A stretch of 64,000 nucleotides of DNA from Pectinatus brassicae (GTDB taxonomy: Bacteria > Bacillota > Negativicutes > Selenomonadales > Selenomonadaceae), in the NCBI RefSeq assembly GCF_014201835.1, contig NZ_JACHFH010000017.1, positions 1 through 64,000 on the forward strand, read 5' to 3'. Below, piece after piece: positions 55,019-63,872 of this stretch (position 1 is the first letter of the stretch; every line of letters starts with the position of its first letter). Made by a program: the position numbers and the translations under genes. The notes beneath the pieces were generated by a model. That model saw only the letters and a list, made by a program, of their open reading frames with translations, made no database searches and was not told the DNA's origin.

Positions 55019-55960
55019 ATGGCAGTTATTTTAGCTTCAACTGAAGACATGGACTATCGGGAATGGCTAGACTGGCGCAAAAAAGGTATCGGAGGTTCGG
55101 ATGCCTCTATCGTTTGCGGAATTAACCGATATAAGTCGCCAGTGGAACTCTGGATGGAAAAAACGAATCAGCTCCCATACCAAGAAGCCGGGGAAGCTGC
55201 CTATTGGGGAACACAGCTTGAAAGTTTAGTAAGGACTGAGTTTGCCAAAAGAACAGGCATTGCGGTTAAGCAGGTTGAGCAACTCCTGCAAAGTAAGGAG
55301 CATCCGTTTATGTTGGCAAATTTAGATGGAGAATGCATTCACCCCACCTATGGGAAGTGCATCTTTGAAGCTAAGACAGCTTCGGCATATAAAACGGGAG
55401 AATGGGATGATGCCATTCCAGACGCATATGTGCTGCAGGTTCAACATTATATGGCAGTTACTGGGTACAGAGGAGCGTACATTGCTGTTCTGATCGGAGG
55501 GAATACGTTTCGTTGGAAGTTTATAGAACGGGATGAGGAAATAATTTCAATGTTGATCCAGTTGGAAGGTGACTTCTGGGAACATGTTCAAACTATGACT
55601 CCTCCAGCGATAGATGGCTCAGCAGCAGCGGCCAAATTTCTTAGCGACCAGTTTCCCAATAGTTTGCCTAAATCAGAAATTAAGTTACCTGATAGTGCTG
55701 CCAGTTTAATAGAGCAATACGAAGCCGCCAGTGAAAATATACATCAGTATACTGAGCAGAAACAGGAAGCCGAAAACAAGCTAAAACAAATGATTGGAGA
55801 TCATGAAATTGGTACAGTGGGGGAAAGGGTAATTACGTGGAAAAGCATGTCAAGCGAACGTTTAGATAGTAAGACATTAAAAGCAGAACATCCGATTCTT
55901 TACAAAAAGTATGCTAATAAAACATCATATCGCCGTTTTTCTATAAAGGCGGATATATAA
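55019..55960 (+). CDS. YqaJ-family viral recombinase / exonuclease
   Basis: A 313-residue nuclease with the N-terminal RKKGIGGSDAS motif and the PD-(D/E)XK catalytic region: E at LESLVRTEF, D at LANLDGE, and E-A-K in FEAKTAS. Lambda-exonuclease-like enzymes resect double-stranded ends for single-strand annealing. The C-terminal third is a coiled coil. GAGGTG precedes the ATG at 55019. The neighbouring gene probably encodes its single-strand-binding partner. Confidence 0.88.
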   Translation: MAVILASTEDMDYREWLDWRKKGIGGSDASIVCGINRYKSPVELWMEKTNQLPYQEAGEAAYWGTQLESLVRTEFAKRTGIAVKQVEQLLQSKEHPFMLANLDGECIHPTYGKCIFEAKTASAYKTGEWDDAIPDAYVLQVQHYMAVTGYRGAYIAVLIGGNTFRWKFIERDEEIISMLIQLEGDFWEHVQTMTPPAIDGSAAAAKFLSDQFPNSLPKSEIKLPDSAASLIEQYEAASENIHQYTEQKQEAENKLKQMIGDHEIGTVGERVITWKSMSSERLDSKTLKAEHPILYKKYANKTSYRRFSIKADI

Positions 55961-55973
55961 ATGGGAGGAATAT

Positions 55974-56756
55974 ATGAATATAACAAAACTTAAAAATCGC
56001 CTCGGTGATAAATTACAAGGGTTACAAGAAAATACAGAAAAAAGGCAGGTTCAGACTATGACGAAAAAAGCGTTAGCTACAGTAAATTCTAATTATATTG
56101 CGTTGACAAATAATGCAATTGATATTATCCGGGAAAATCTGAAGCAGCAACCTTTATCCTTTCAACTTTTCGATATTGTTAAGTCACCATCTGGTGGAGC
56201 TACTATGTTTACTGTACCAGGGATAGCGGGAGATGAAATGTATAAAGAATTAACTGGAATTGTGCTTGATTATGCTACTCCTCGTGCTTATTGGGATACG
56301 CCAGACCCGGTGGAAGGTACGCCACCTGTTTGTTACAGCCACGACAGCATAATCTCTTATGAAGGGAAGGCATGTAGTCGTTGCCCGTTTAATGATTTTG
56401 GTTCAAAAGATGGAGAATCTAATGCCAAGGCTTGTAAGGAATCAGTTATGATTTTCCTTCTCCGACCGGATAATATCATGCCAATCATTATTAGAGTTCC
56501 AGTATCAAGTAAGCTAATCTTCCAACGCTATATGACAAGATTGATTGGGAAAATGCTGCCACTCTCTGGAGTTGTTACCAAAATTACTTTAGCAAAAACC
56601 ACTAATAAAACGGGACAGCCTTATTCCTTGTACAATTTTGAAACTGTTAGTAAACTTAGTTCGGAAGAAGCTACGCAAGCTAGAAATTTTGGTCAGCAGT
56701 TTATGAAGATGTTCAATGATGCTGATTTGGAACCAATTGTTCAAGAAGCTAGTTAA
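55974..56756 (+). CDS. Conserved phage/plasmid-type protein with a four-Cys motif
   Basis: A 260-residue protein following the YqaJ nuclease by 13 bases. It has a zinc-binding candidate CSRCPFNDFGS...AKAC (residues about 134-155), with strands before and after that would fit an OB-like single-strand DNA-binding protein. The position in the cassette suggests an annealing or SSB role. No direct family recognition. Confidence 0.6.
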   Translation: MNITKLKNRLGDKLQGLQENTEKRQVQTMTKKALATVNSNYIALTNNAIDIIRENLKQQPLSFQLFDIVKSPSGGATMFTVPGIAGDEMYKELTGIVLDYATPRAYWDTPDPVEGTPPVCYSHDSIISYEGKACSRCPFNDFGSKDGESNAKACKESVMIFLLRPDNIMPIIIRVPVSSKLIFQRYMTRLIGKMLPLSGVVTKITLAKTTNKTGQPYSLYNFETVSKLSSEEATQARNFGQQFMKMFNDADLEPIVQEAS

Positions 56757-56828
56757 ATTGAAAAACAGCTTGGTATTTGATGACGGTAGTCACTCAACCA
56801 TGATGTTAGCCAATGAGTATTAAAAGAA

Positions 56829-56863
56829 GCCAGCCTTGTAATTCAGGGCTGGCAATTTATTTT
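56829..56863 (+). terminator. Terminator before radC
   Basis: A perfect 7-bp stem GCCAGCC / GGCTGGC with an 11-base loop followed by AATTTATTTT. Confidence 0.65.
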
Positions 56864-56880
56864 GTAAGGAGTGTATGAAA

Positions 56881-57016
56881 ATGGAAGGAATGAGAAGTTT
56901 ATTAGCGGGTTGCTTGCGTGAAAGTGCCAATGGGTATGTTGTAGATGCTCTGATTGAGAACTACCCCAATATTAGTACATTAATGAACGCTAGTGAAAAA
57001 GAAATCAGCAGTTATA
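56881..57016 (+). pseudogene. radC: RadC-like protein, 5' part (interrupted by IS3)
   Basis: Codes for MEGMRSLLAGCLRESANGYV through KEISSY, the helix-hairpin-helix-like N-terminal part of a RadC/MPN protein. AAGGAG lies nine bases upstream of the ATG at 56881. The frame is broken by the IS element at 57017 and resumes at 58309 after removal of one TATA copy. Confidence 0.85.
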
Positions 57017-57098
57017 ATGGACCCAAGGATTCAGACCAGTACTGAAAATTTTAAGAGCACATGATATAGTATAGGTAACAAAATAGGAGGTTGTTATC

Positions 57099-57437
57099 AT
57101 GCCAAGAAAAAAGTACACTGCTGAGTTCAAAACAAAGATGGTTTTGTCGATTCTTCAAGGCGATAAGGAATTCAATGTTATCTGTTCTGAGAACGACTTG
57201 AATCCGAGCATGGTCCGAAAATGGAAGCAGGATTTTCTAAAAAATGCCCATCTCGCCTTTGGTATAGATTCTGAACGTAAGGCCGTTCAGAGAAAGGAGG
57301 ATGACCTGAAGAAAAAGAACGACCAGATGCTTAAGACCATCGGTCAGTTGACGCTGGAACGCGACTTTCTTCAGGACTGCTTTTGCCAAGCTGGAGAAGC
57401 CATCCCACAAATCCCAGAATATGATTCAAAGGGATAA
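57099..57437 (+). CDS. IS3-family transposase OrfA
   Basis: A 112-residue HTH protein (YTAEFKTKMVLSILQGDKEF; NDLNPSMVRKWKQDFLKN) with a C-terminal leucine-zipper-like helix. It overlaps orfB by 17 bases, the usual arrangement for programmed -1 frameshifting to give OrfAB. Confidence 0.9.
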   Translation: MPRKKYTAEFKTKMVLSILQGDKEFNVICSENDLNPSMVRKWKQDFLKNAHLAFGIDSERKAVQRKEDDLKKKNDQMLKTIGQLTLERDFLQDCFCQAGEAIPQIPEYDSKG

Positions 57438-58248
57438 TGAGCTCTCCATACGTCGTCAGTGCGAGCTGTTGAGGCTGAATCGCTCCGGCCTGTATTACAA
57501 TGCCATCCTGCCGGATGCAACAGCTGTTGAATTCGAAGAGTCTTTAATGGCGCGTATCGACCATTGGCATACCAGATGTCCTTATCTTGGATCTCGTAAA
57601 ATTATCATCAAGCTGCTGGAAGACGGCTTTCCCGTATGTCGTAAGACTGTGCGCCGGTTAATGCTGAAAGTGGGGATCTATGCCGTTTATCCTAAGTCCA
57701 ATCTATCCAAAAGAAATTTCAAGGAGGCTATCGTGCCATATCTGCTACGCGATTATACGGCATCATATCCTAATCAGGTCTGGTCTATCGATATCACCTA
57801 TATTCCAATGCCGCATGGTCATATGTACCTGACAGCAATCATTGACTGGTATAGCCGACGGCTGGTTGGACACTATCTCTCTGACACATTAGATGCGACT
57901 TCTGTCATTTATACAGTAAAGGAAACCGTAAAAAAGTGTGGAATTCCCGCCATTATCAATTCAGATCAAGGAAGTCAGTTTACCAGCGATGACTATAAGG
58001 CATTGCTTCACAGTCTTAATATCCGACAAAGCATGGATGGTAGAAGCCGCTGGGCTGACAACATCATGATTGAGCGATGGTTTCGTAGTCTCAAGACAGA
58101 ACAGCTCTATCCCAACGAATACCATTCACCAAGAGAGTTGCGTCAGCTGATTAACACGTATGTAGATGACTATAACAACATACGCCCCCACCAAGCCTTA
58201 GGTTATAAGGTCCCAAATGATTTCTACTTCGGCAGTTTTGCTGCGTAG
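57421..58248 (+). CDS. IS3-family transposase OrfB
   Basis: A 275-residue rve-domain transposase with catalytic residues in WSIDITYIP (D), NSDQGSQFTS (D) and a C-terminal MIERWFRSLKTE (E). It is probably translated as a fusion with OrfA, and the frame appears intact. Confidence 0.92.
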   Translation: MIQRDNELSIRRQCELLRLNRSGLYYNAILPDATAVEFEESLMARIDHWHTRCPYLGSRKIIIKLLEDGFPVCRKTVRRLMLKVGIYAVYPKSNLSKRNFKEAIVPYLLRDYTASYPNQVWSIDITYIPMPHGHMYLTAIIDWYSRRLVGHYLSDTLDATSVIYTVKETVKKCGIPAIINSDQGSQFTSDDYKALLHSLNIRQSMDGRSRWADNIMIERWFRSLKTEQLYPNEYHSPRELRQLINTYVDDYNNIRPHQALGYKVPNDFYFGSFAA

Positions 58249-58308
58249 ACTTACTTTGTTTGATGACACGCTTAAAAATTTACGAAGTGGTCTTGACAAG
58301 GGGCCCAT

Positions 58309-58785
58309 TATAGTATTAAGGGGATTGGTGTAGTAAAAGCAAAGCAACTTGGTGCGATATTGGAATTTGCTCGTAAGGTATATGAACCAGATAAAACTAA
58401 GCGAATTATTATAAAAAGTCCCAAAGATGTGTTTGATTTAGTGCGTTCCGATATGGAATTTTTACAGGTTGAGCATTTTGATGTGATTGGTTTATCGACT
58501 AAGAATCATGTCGTTTTCAAAGAGAATATTTCGATTGGCTCATTAAATGCCAGTATTGTGCACCCACGTGAAGCATTTAAAGGATTGATTCGAAGATCAT
58601 GTGCTAGTTGTATATTGGTTCATAACCATCCCAGTTCGGACCCTTTGCCCAGTAACGAAGATATTTTGCTTACAAAGAAATTAGTTGAATGCGGTAAGAT
58701 TATTGGTATTGAAGTGCTTGACCATATTATTGTGGGGGCTGATGGTGGTGGTTATGTTAGCTTTAAAGAACAAGGCAAAATGTGA
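58309..58785 (+). pseudogene. radC: RadC-like protein, 3' part with JAB/MPN+ domain
   Basis: The continuation of the radC gene starts with IKGIGVVKAKQLGAILEF and includes the intact metalloprotease motif HNHPSSDPLPSNED. The separated part has no start codon of its own in good context, so the gene is inactivated by the IS unless the element excises. RadC-family proteins are common on mobile elements. Confidence 0.85.
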
Positions 58786-58810
58786 TTTACAGATTGCGAT
58801 ATATCATCAA

Positions 58811-58839
58811 ACAATAGATGGGTTAATCCCATCTATTGT
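58811..58839 (+). terminator. Hairpin after radC
   Basis: A perfect 12-bp stem ACAATAGATGGG / CCCATCTATTGT with loop TTAAT. It is followed by TTATC rather than a clean T-run, so termination may be weak. The rest of the roughly 400-base gap to 59200 shows no gene. Confidence 0.55.
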
Positions 58840-59199
58840 TTATCTTGCGTTGCTAGTGCCAAATAAAGATCTCTATAAAATTTATTAAGAGGGACTACAT
58901 AACTGGCTATTACTAAAAGTTTTCTGGCTAACCCTACAGGAAGCTTTTTTCCTCGAAATATAATAAATTTCAAAATAGTATCCTCCAATATAATTGTTTT
59001 AGTCCTATATATTAAAATAATATATTATTTTAAAAGTAAAAGATACGAGAAGAGTGAAATAGGGAGAAGCCTTATCTTGTGGATCATAATGGTGTGAAAT
59101 GAACAAAAATTTTTAATCATTTTACCAATAGGGTGGTCTTTAGTAATGACACATGCCAAAAATTCAAAAACAACTCTATTAGGATACTTTTCCAATGTG

Positions 59200-59224
59200 C
59201 CGTTAGGCTGTAGTCTAATGGCAT
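59200..59224. promoter_or_regulatory. Imperfect inverted repeat upstream of the recombinase
   Basis: GCCGTTAG and CTAATGGC flank GCTGTAGT, about 20 bases before the recombinase start. It could be a recombinase binding (res-like) site or an operator. Confidence 0.35.
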
Positions 59225-59244
59225 ATTTTAATGGAGGAATTTTT

Positions 59245-59799
59245 ATGAAGATAGGATATATTCGCGTAAGCACAACAGAACAAAATACGATTCGGCAAGA
59301 GGTTCTATTAAAAGAGCTTGGCGTTGATGAACTCTTTATCGATAAAGCCAGTGGTAAAAATACCGATAGACCGGAACTAAAACGGATGCTCACCTATGTT
59401 AGGCAGGGCGACACTGTTATTGTTGAATCCATCAGCCGCTTCGCCCGTAACACACGCGATTTGCTTGATCTCATTGCTCAGTTGACTGCCAAAAAGGTTG
59501 AATTTATTTCTAAGAAAGAAGCCATCGATACAACAACACCGACAGGCATATTTATGCTGACGATCTTTGGAGCCGTAGCAGAATTGGAACGTGAGTACAT
59601 CCTGCAACGTCAGAATGAAGGAATAGCTATTGCCAAAGAACAGGGAAAATACAAGGGGCGTAAGTCTATTTGCCACCCGGAATTTGAGAAGGTCGTGACT
59701 ATATGGAAATCGGGCAACATGACGGCGGTTGAGGCTATGCGAAGGTTAAACATGAAACCTTCTACATTCTATAGAAAGGTAAAGGAATCTAATAGGTAA
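59245..59799 (+). CDS. Small serine recombinase (resolvase/invertase family)
   Basis: A 184-residue recombinase. It has the catalytic Ser in GYIRVSTTEQNT, the SISRFARNTRDLLDL segment, the GAVAELEREYILQRQNEG helix and a C-terminal HTH (GNMTAVEAMRRLNMKPSTFYRK). Start chosen at 59245 with GGAGG ahead. Such enzymes resolve cointegrates or dimers, or invert segments. Proximity to replication genes suggests a plasmid-type resolution system. Confidence 0.93.
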   Translation: MKIGYIRVSTTEQNTIRQEVLLKELGVDELFIDKASGKNTDRPELKRMLTYVRQGDTVIVESISRFARNTRDLLDLIAQLTAKKVEFISKKEAIDTTTPTGIFMLTIFGAVAELEREYILQRQNEGIAIAKEQGKYKGRKSICHPEFEKVVTIWKSGNMTAVEAMRRLNMKPSTFYRKVKESNR

Positions 59800-59801
59800 A
59801 T

Positions 59802-59830
59802 TATCTGTAAAAATATTTATATTTTACAGA
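59802..59830 (+). terminator. Hairpin after the recombinase
   Basis: ATCTGTAAAA pairs with TTTTACAGAT around ATATTTATA just after the stop codon. AT-rich, without a long T-run beyond the stem. Confidence 0.5.
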
Positions 59831-59979
59831 TGGAATTTACAGTCATCCCAGTGCTAACATAGCGGGAGACTAGATTGCTAAAATAAGCATAGAATCCCTC
59901 AGGAAACAAACGTGTAAAATGAAGGGCGGCCCAAAACCGTCCTCTATTTTTTGCAATATTTTTTGTAATTAGCTCTTAC

Positions 59980-60001
59980 AAGGAAATAAAATATATTTCC
60001 T
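59980..60001. promoter_or_regulatory. Palindrome overlapping the translation start region
   Basis: AGGAAATA-AAA-TATATTTCCT is a near-perfect inverted repeat directly before GAGGAG, the Shine-Dalgarno sequence of the next gene. It could be an operator, or in RNA a hairpin close to the ribosome-binding site. Confidence 0.4.
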
Positions 60002-60015
60002 GAGGAGTTGAGAGT

Positions 60016-62640
60016 ATGAATGAATTTAATGTTAGCATCAGCAAAATTTCCAGTAAGAGAGAGTTTAACAACAAGGAAATGGAAATGTTCGATATTTTAA
60101 TTGCTGATAATACCGAACTTATTAAAAACGATAACGTCAGATCATTTGTAGAACAAGTTGGTTCAAAAGGCCACGTATTCTGTCCTTCTACATTCAAGGA
60201 GGGGCTGAAAAGTAAAGATACTTTCGAACAGTCGCAGCTATTAGCTCTCCATTTTGACAGCAAAGAAACATCATTTAAGGAAATAAAGGACAGAACCGAA
60301 CAATATGATCTTCCTATACTGTTTGCCTATGATGCTTTTTCCATCGGAAGCCGTAATAAATTTAGCATTGTATTTCTAAAAGACAGTCCGTCTTCTTCAT
60401 TAAAAGAAGCTGAAGCCATGCAAAACTCCTTGATGATGATGTTTCCAGAAGCTGATAAAAGCTGTGATGATGTTTCAAAGGTATATAATGGCGGGAATAA
60501 AGTATTGTATTTTGACGATACCACTCCTGCGGTAAGTGTTGATATGCTATTTATGAATATGAGCCTTCATCTGAGAAACCGATATGGAGCCACCAACTAC
60601 AAACGGAAGATAGTTGAGTTTTCTAAAACAACAGGCGTTGCATTAAATGAAAGAAAACTTCCTGAAATTTCTATAGTTGAGAATTTCACTGAAGGTATTA
60701 AAGAAAATATAAATGATAAAAACTCACAAAATCCTATTATGATAGATTATGGAAATAGTGAGAAATTATCAAATTTAAAGTATTTAATCAAATTTGAAGA
60801 TCATGAAGATAAATATAGTATATCATCAAATCAAAAAAAACCATCTATCCATAAAGATTACCCCTCTGATACTCTAGAATCCCTCAGTTCCAAATGTAGA
60901 TTGTATCGGGAATTTGAGTTGGGAAATAAAACATTATCTCAACGAGAACTACTCGGGGTAGCTACGAATCTAGCTAAGGTAGAAACAGGAGCTACCAAAT
61001 TCAAAGATACGATCAGCGCAAACTCATATTACTCTAGCAGGAAGGAAAAGTACGACAACTGGAGTTACTATTTCTATTATATCAAAGATAAATATCCTAG
61101 GCCGTGTACCAGCTTCTGTTCTTATCATGCTACCTGTCCCCATGGAAAAAACATCCTTTCTACATCGAAGCCTAAATACCATCAAATTGAGAAAATTGCT
61201 AATTGCAACGATCATTGGGTTGGATTAGATGAAGCATGGAAAGATTTTAAAGAGAATTTTCACAGTGCGGTAATGTCAAGAGACAAGATATGGCACGTCA
61301 TCAAATGTCAAACGGCCTTAGGCAAAACTCAAGCAATTTTGGAGCTGCTTAGGGATACTCACCTAAGGGTTTTAATTGCCGTTCCAACCAACAAATTGAA
61401 GCGTGAAGTATGTGAACGAGCGAAAGCGATGGGGGTAGACATAATCGTATCACCTTCATTGCATGAACTAAAAGACGATTTGCCTCAAAATGTTTGGGAC
61501 GATATAGAAAATCTCTATGAGACAGGTAGGTCGCCAATGCCTCGTCTAAACAAGGCTATTGCTGAGGATGATTTAGAATGTGCTAAGTTGTTTAAACAAT
61601 ACAAGCGAGAACTAGATGAATTCAATAACATGGACGGTCATGCTATTACTACTCACCGGCGCCTGACAAGCATGGATGTGAGCAAGTTTGATCTTGTCAT
61701 CATTGATGAAGATTTAATCTTTAGCACTGTTATTCCTAGCAAAACCACAGTTCCTATTTCTAAACTAAAAAAACTAAAAAAGAAATTGAACACCGGCGAC
61801 CCGTTGGCGGCAAAAATTGTAAAAATCTTAAAGCACATTAAGAAATCAGAATTTTTTACTCTGAGTGAGATTGATTATGACAGATCATACTCCGGTATAA
61901 AGATGACAGTCAATATACCGGCGCTGTGCGATGCAAAATACTTCTGTTACCGGAAACCCTCAAATTTTGAAAATGACCTAACAGAAGACTGTGTCAGCTT
62001 TATAAACCCTATTAAATTTCAAGAAAAAACAAAGTATATCATGCTATCAGCAACAGCGGACAAAGACATCTGTGAGTATTGTTTTGGTGAGGATAACGTG
62101 AAGTTTTATACCTCTAAGGAAGCTAAACTTACAGGTACTTTGTTTCAGTATGGTGGTAAACCAATGAGCCGCTCTTTCATGAGAGACAATCCTGGTATCA
62201 TTGGTCAAATTAAGAAATGGTCAGGGCTTGAGCATACCATTTCTTTTAAGAAGTTGCCTAATCATTACAAGGGTGATCTGCATTTTGGCAATTGTTCTGG
62301 TTGCGATATTTTGAAAAATGAAAATATCGATGTCATTGGAACGCCGCATCAGCCAGAATGGATATATAAGTTGTTTTCCTATGCACTTGGATTTGGCATT
62401 GATACAAAACTGAAACCCAACACCATTGTTACTCATAATGGATACCGCTTCCGTTTTAACACCTATGACGATAAGAACCTAAGAGCCATACAATTCTACA
62501 TGATAGAATCAGAATTAGAACAGGCTGTAGGCAGAGCGAGATTGTTGAGATGTGAATGTGCTGTTAATTTATTTTCTAATTTCCCACTTCGACAAGCTAC
62601 GATAATGAATAATTTTAATTATGATGATAATGAAATTTGA
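60016..62640 (+). CDS. Large primase/helicase-like replication protein
   Basis: An 874-residue protein. The N-terminal 200 residues have an archaeo-eukaryotic primase-like layout (LLALHFDSKE ... FAYDAFSIGSRNKFSIVFL). A cysteine/histidine cluster C364-x3-C368-x5-C374-P-H376 may bind zinc. The C-terminal half is an SF2-type helicase: QTALGKTQA (K437), IIDED (563-567 region), LSATADKD and ELEQAVGRARLL (R840, R842). The combination fits plasmid or phage replication. The primase call is less certain than the helicase call. Confidence 0.65.
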   Translation: MNEFNVSISKISSKREFNNKEMEMFDILIADNTELIKNDNVRSFVEQVGSKGHVFCPSTFKEGLKSKDTFEQSQLLALHFDSKETSFKEIKDRTEQYDLPILFAYDAFSIGSRNKFSIVFLKDSPSSSLKEAEAMQNSLMMMFPEADKSCDDVSKVYNGGNKVLYFDDTTPAVSVDMLFMNMSLHLRNRYGATNYKRKIVEFSKTTGVALNERKLPEISIVENFTEGIKENINDKNSQNPIMIDYGNSEKLSNLKYLIKFEDHEDKYSISSNQKKPSIHKDYPSDTLESLSSKCRLYREFELGNKTLSQRELLGVATNLAKVETGATKFKDTISANSYYSSRKEKYDNWSYYFYYIKDKYPRPCTSFCSYHATCPHGKNILSTSKPKYHQIEKIANCNDHWVGLDEAWKDFKENFHSAVMSRDKIWHVIKCQTALGKTQAILELLRDTHLRVLIAVPTNKLKREVCERAKAMGVDIIVSPSLHELKDDLPQNVWDDIENLYETGRSPMPRLNKAIAEDDLECAKLFKQYKRELDEFNNMDGHAITTHRRLTSMDVSKFDLVIIDEDLIFSTVIPSKTTVPISKLKKLKKKLNTGDPLAAKIVKILKHIKKSEFFTLSEIDYDRSYSGIKMTVNIPALCDAKYFCYRKPSNFENDLTEDCVSFINPIKFQEKTKYIMLSATADKDICEYCFGEDNVKFYTSKEAKLTGTLFQYGGKPMSRSFMRDNPGIIGQIKKWSGLEHTISFKKLPNHYKGDLHFGNCSGCDILKNENIDVIGTPHQPEWIYKLFSYALGFGIDTKLKPNTIVTHNGYRFRFNTYDDKNLRAIQFYMIESELEQAVGRARLLRCECAVNLFSNFPLRQATIMNNFNYDDNEI

Positions 62641-62873
62641 AATCTGTTTTTGTCAGCTTAATCATTTAATTGTGCCGCTTTTTCTCCTTAATTATATTTT
62701 TTAATTGAAGAAGTGTTTGATGAAATCATGATTTTTCCTTAACGCAACGAATAAACTGACCATTAAAAATCACTGGGAATGCTAGTCGATGGTTTTATCG
62801 TAGATGGTTTCATTAAAAAGCAACCCATCTATAACAATAGTGTAAAAAATAATTACAATCGGAGGAATTAATT

Positions 62874-63872
62874 ATGTATCTAAATTGCGTCATAGAGCTT
62901 TCTATGGTGTTGGACAATGAAAAATTCCATAAATTATTAACCAGAGTCTGTAACCAAGCAGAATATTTGAATGACAATAAATATATCGATCAGACTTTGT
63001 CATCTAAGGGAATAGTTGTGACTTACCAAGAAAAACAATATAAAAAGAAAGTTCAGATTACTATAAACTCAAGTGTTATGCTAGATGGCGGAAATCTTGA
63101 TTCAGGCAAGTTAATCCATAAGCTGGAGAGATGTGTTCATGATTATTTCGGCTCAAAGTACAATCTTAAAGATTTTAATTTGAAAAAAATGATTCTTATG
63201 GCAGACATTGATGTTAGCAGCCGAGAGAAAGTATCCGCATACATAAAAGTTTTACAAAGAATTGGCAAGGTAAAAGGGTTTTCGCCATTAAATTATGATT
63301 GTCTTGATGATGGTATTGGCTTTTGTTTGGATGGAAACAGTAACGGCATTCAGTTTTTAATTTATGACTTAATGGGATTGCTCACCAGTCAACATAGAAA
63401 AACCGGAACTAATCACAAAAAGCTGAAATCTATAATAAAAAAATCCGAAGGGCTTTTACGAGCTGAAGTTCGATTAACTCAGCCAAAGACAGTACGAGAT
63501 TACACTGATGAAAGAGATACTTCCAAGCAATTAGCAGTTTTATTGAAAAACAGTCAGGAGATGTTTTTAGCTACGTTTGTGCGTGTAGTCCCTTTTGGTG
63601 CCTTTCATAAAAAAGATACGGCTATAGAGATTATCCAAAGGGAGGTAAAAGACATGACGCTTCGACGGCGGATGCTGCGGCTGGTGGCACTGGTTCCTGA
63701 GAAAAAGTCTTTGTTGCTCGCACAAAAAGCATTGAACTATAGACGAATTGATGATGTTATGGAAAGTTTCGCGAAGATTAATGTGTCGCCCATTACTATA
63801 AGCAAGCGGCATGATGTGAAGCATTTGAAATCGCTCTACTCCTATCTTGATTCAAATAATGATGATAAGTGA
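62874..63872 (+). CDS. Possible plasmid/phage replication initiator
   Basis: A 332-residue protein preceded by GGAGG. The pattern LKKMILMADIDVSSREKVSAY ends one conserved block, and FCLDGNSNGIQFLIYDL followed by GLLRAEVRL is reminiscent of gene II/X-type or related plasmid replication proteins. The C-terminal third is helical and basic. It lies 233 bases after the primase/helicase gene; no iterons were recognised in that gap. The family is tentative. Confidence 0.45.
   Translation: MYLNCVIELSMVLDNEKFHKLLTRVCNQAEYLNDNKYIDQTLSSKGIVVTYQEKQYKKKVQITINSSVMLDGGNLDSGKLIHKLERCVHDYFGSKYNLKDFNLKKMILMADIDVSSREKVSAYIKVLQRIGKVKGFSPLNYDCLDDGIGFCLDGNSNGIQFLIYDLMGLLTSQHRKTGTNHKKLKSIIKKSEGLLRAEVRLTQPKTVRDYTDERDTSKQLAVLLKNSQEMFLATFVRVVPFGAFHKKDTAIEIIQREVKDMTLRRRMLRLVALVPEKKSLLLAQKALNYRRIDDVMESFAKINVSPITISKRHDVKHLKSLYSYLDSNNDDK

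Larger units (their letters stand above)
57017..58308 (+). mobile_element. IS3-family insertion sequence (1292 bp) in radC
   Basis: Imperfect terminal inverted repeats (ATGGACCC...AGACCA at the left, TGGTCTTGACAAGGGGCCCAT at the right). Two overlapping transposase genes and a TATA direct repeat on both sides (57013-57016, 58309-58312) indicate a 4-bp target duplication. Confidence 0.88.

Noticed and set aside
62641-62873. Replication origin with iterons between the helicase and the putative initiator
   Set aside because: Only a short direct repeat (GATGGTTT) near 62780-62810; no array of iterons or DnaA boxes could be supported.
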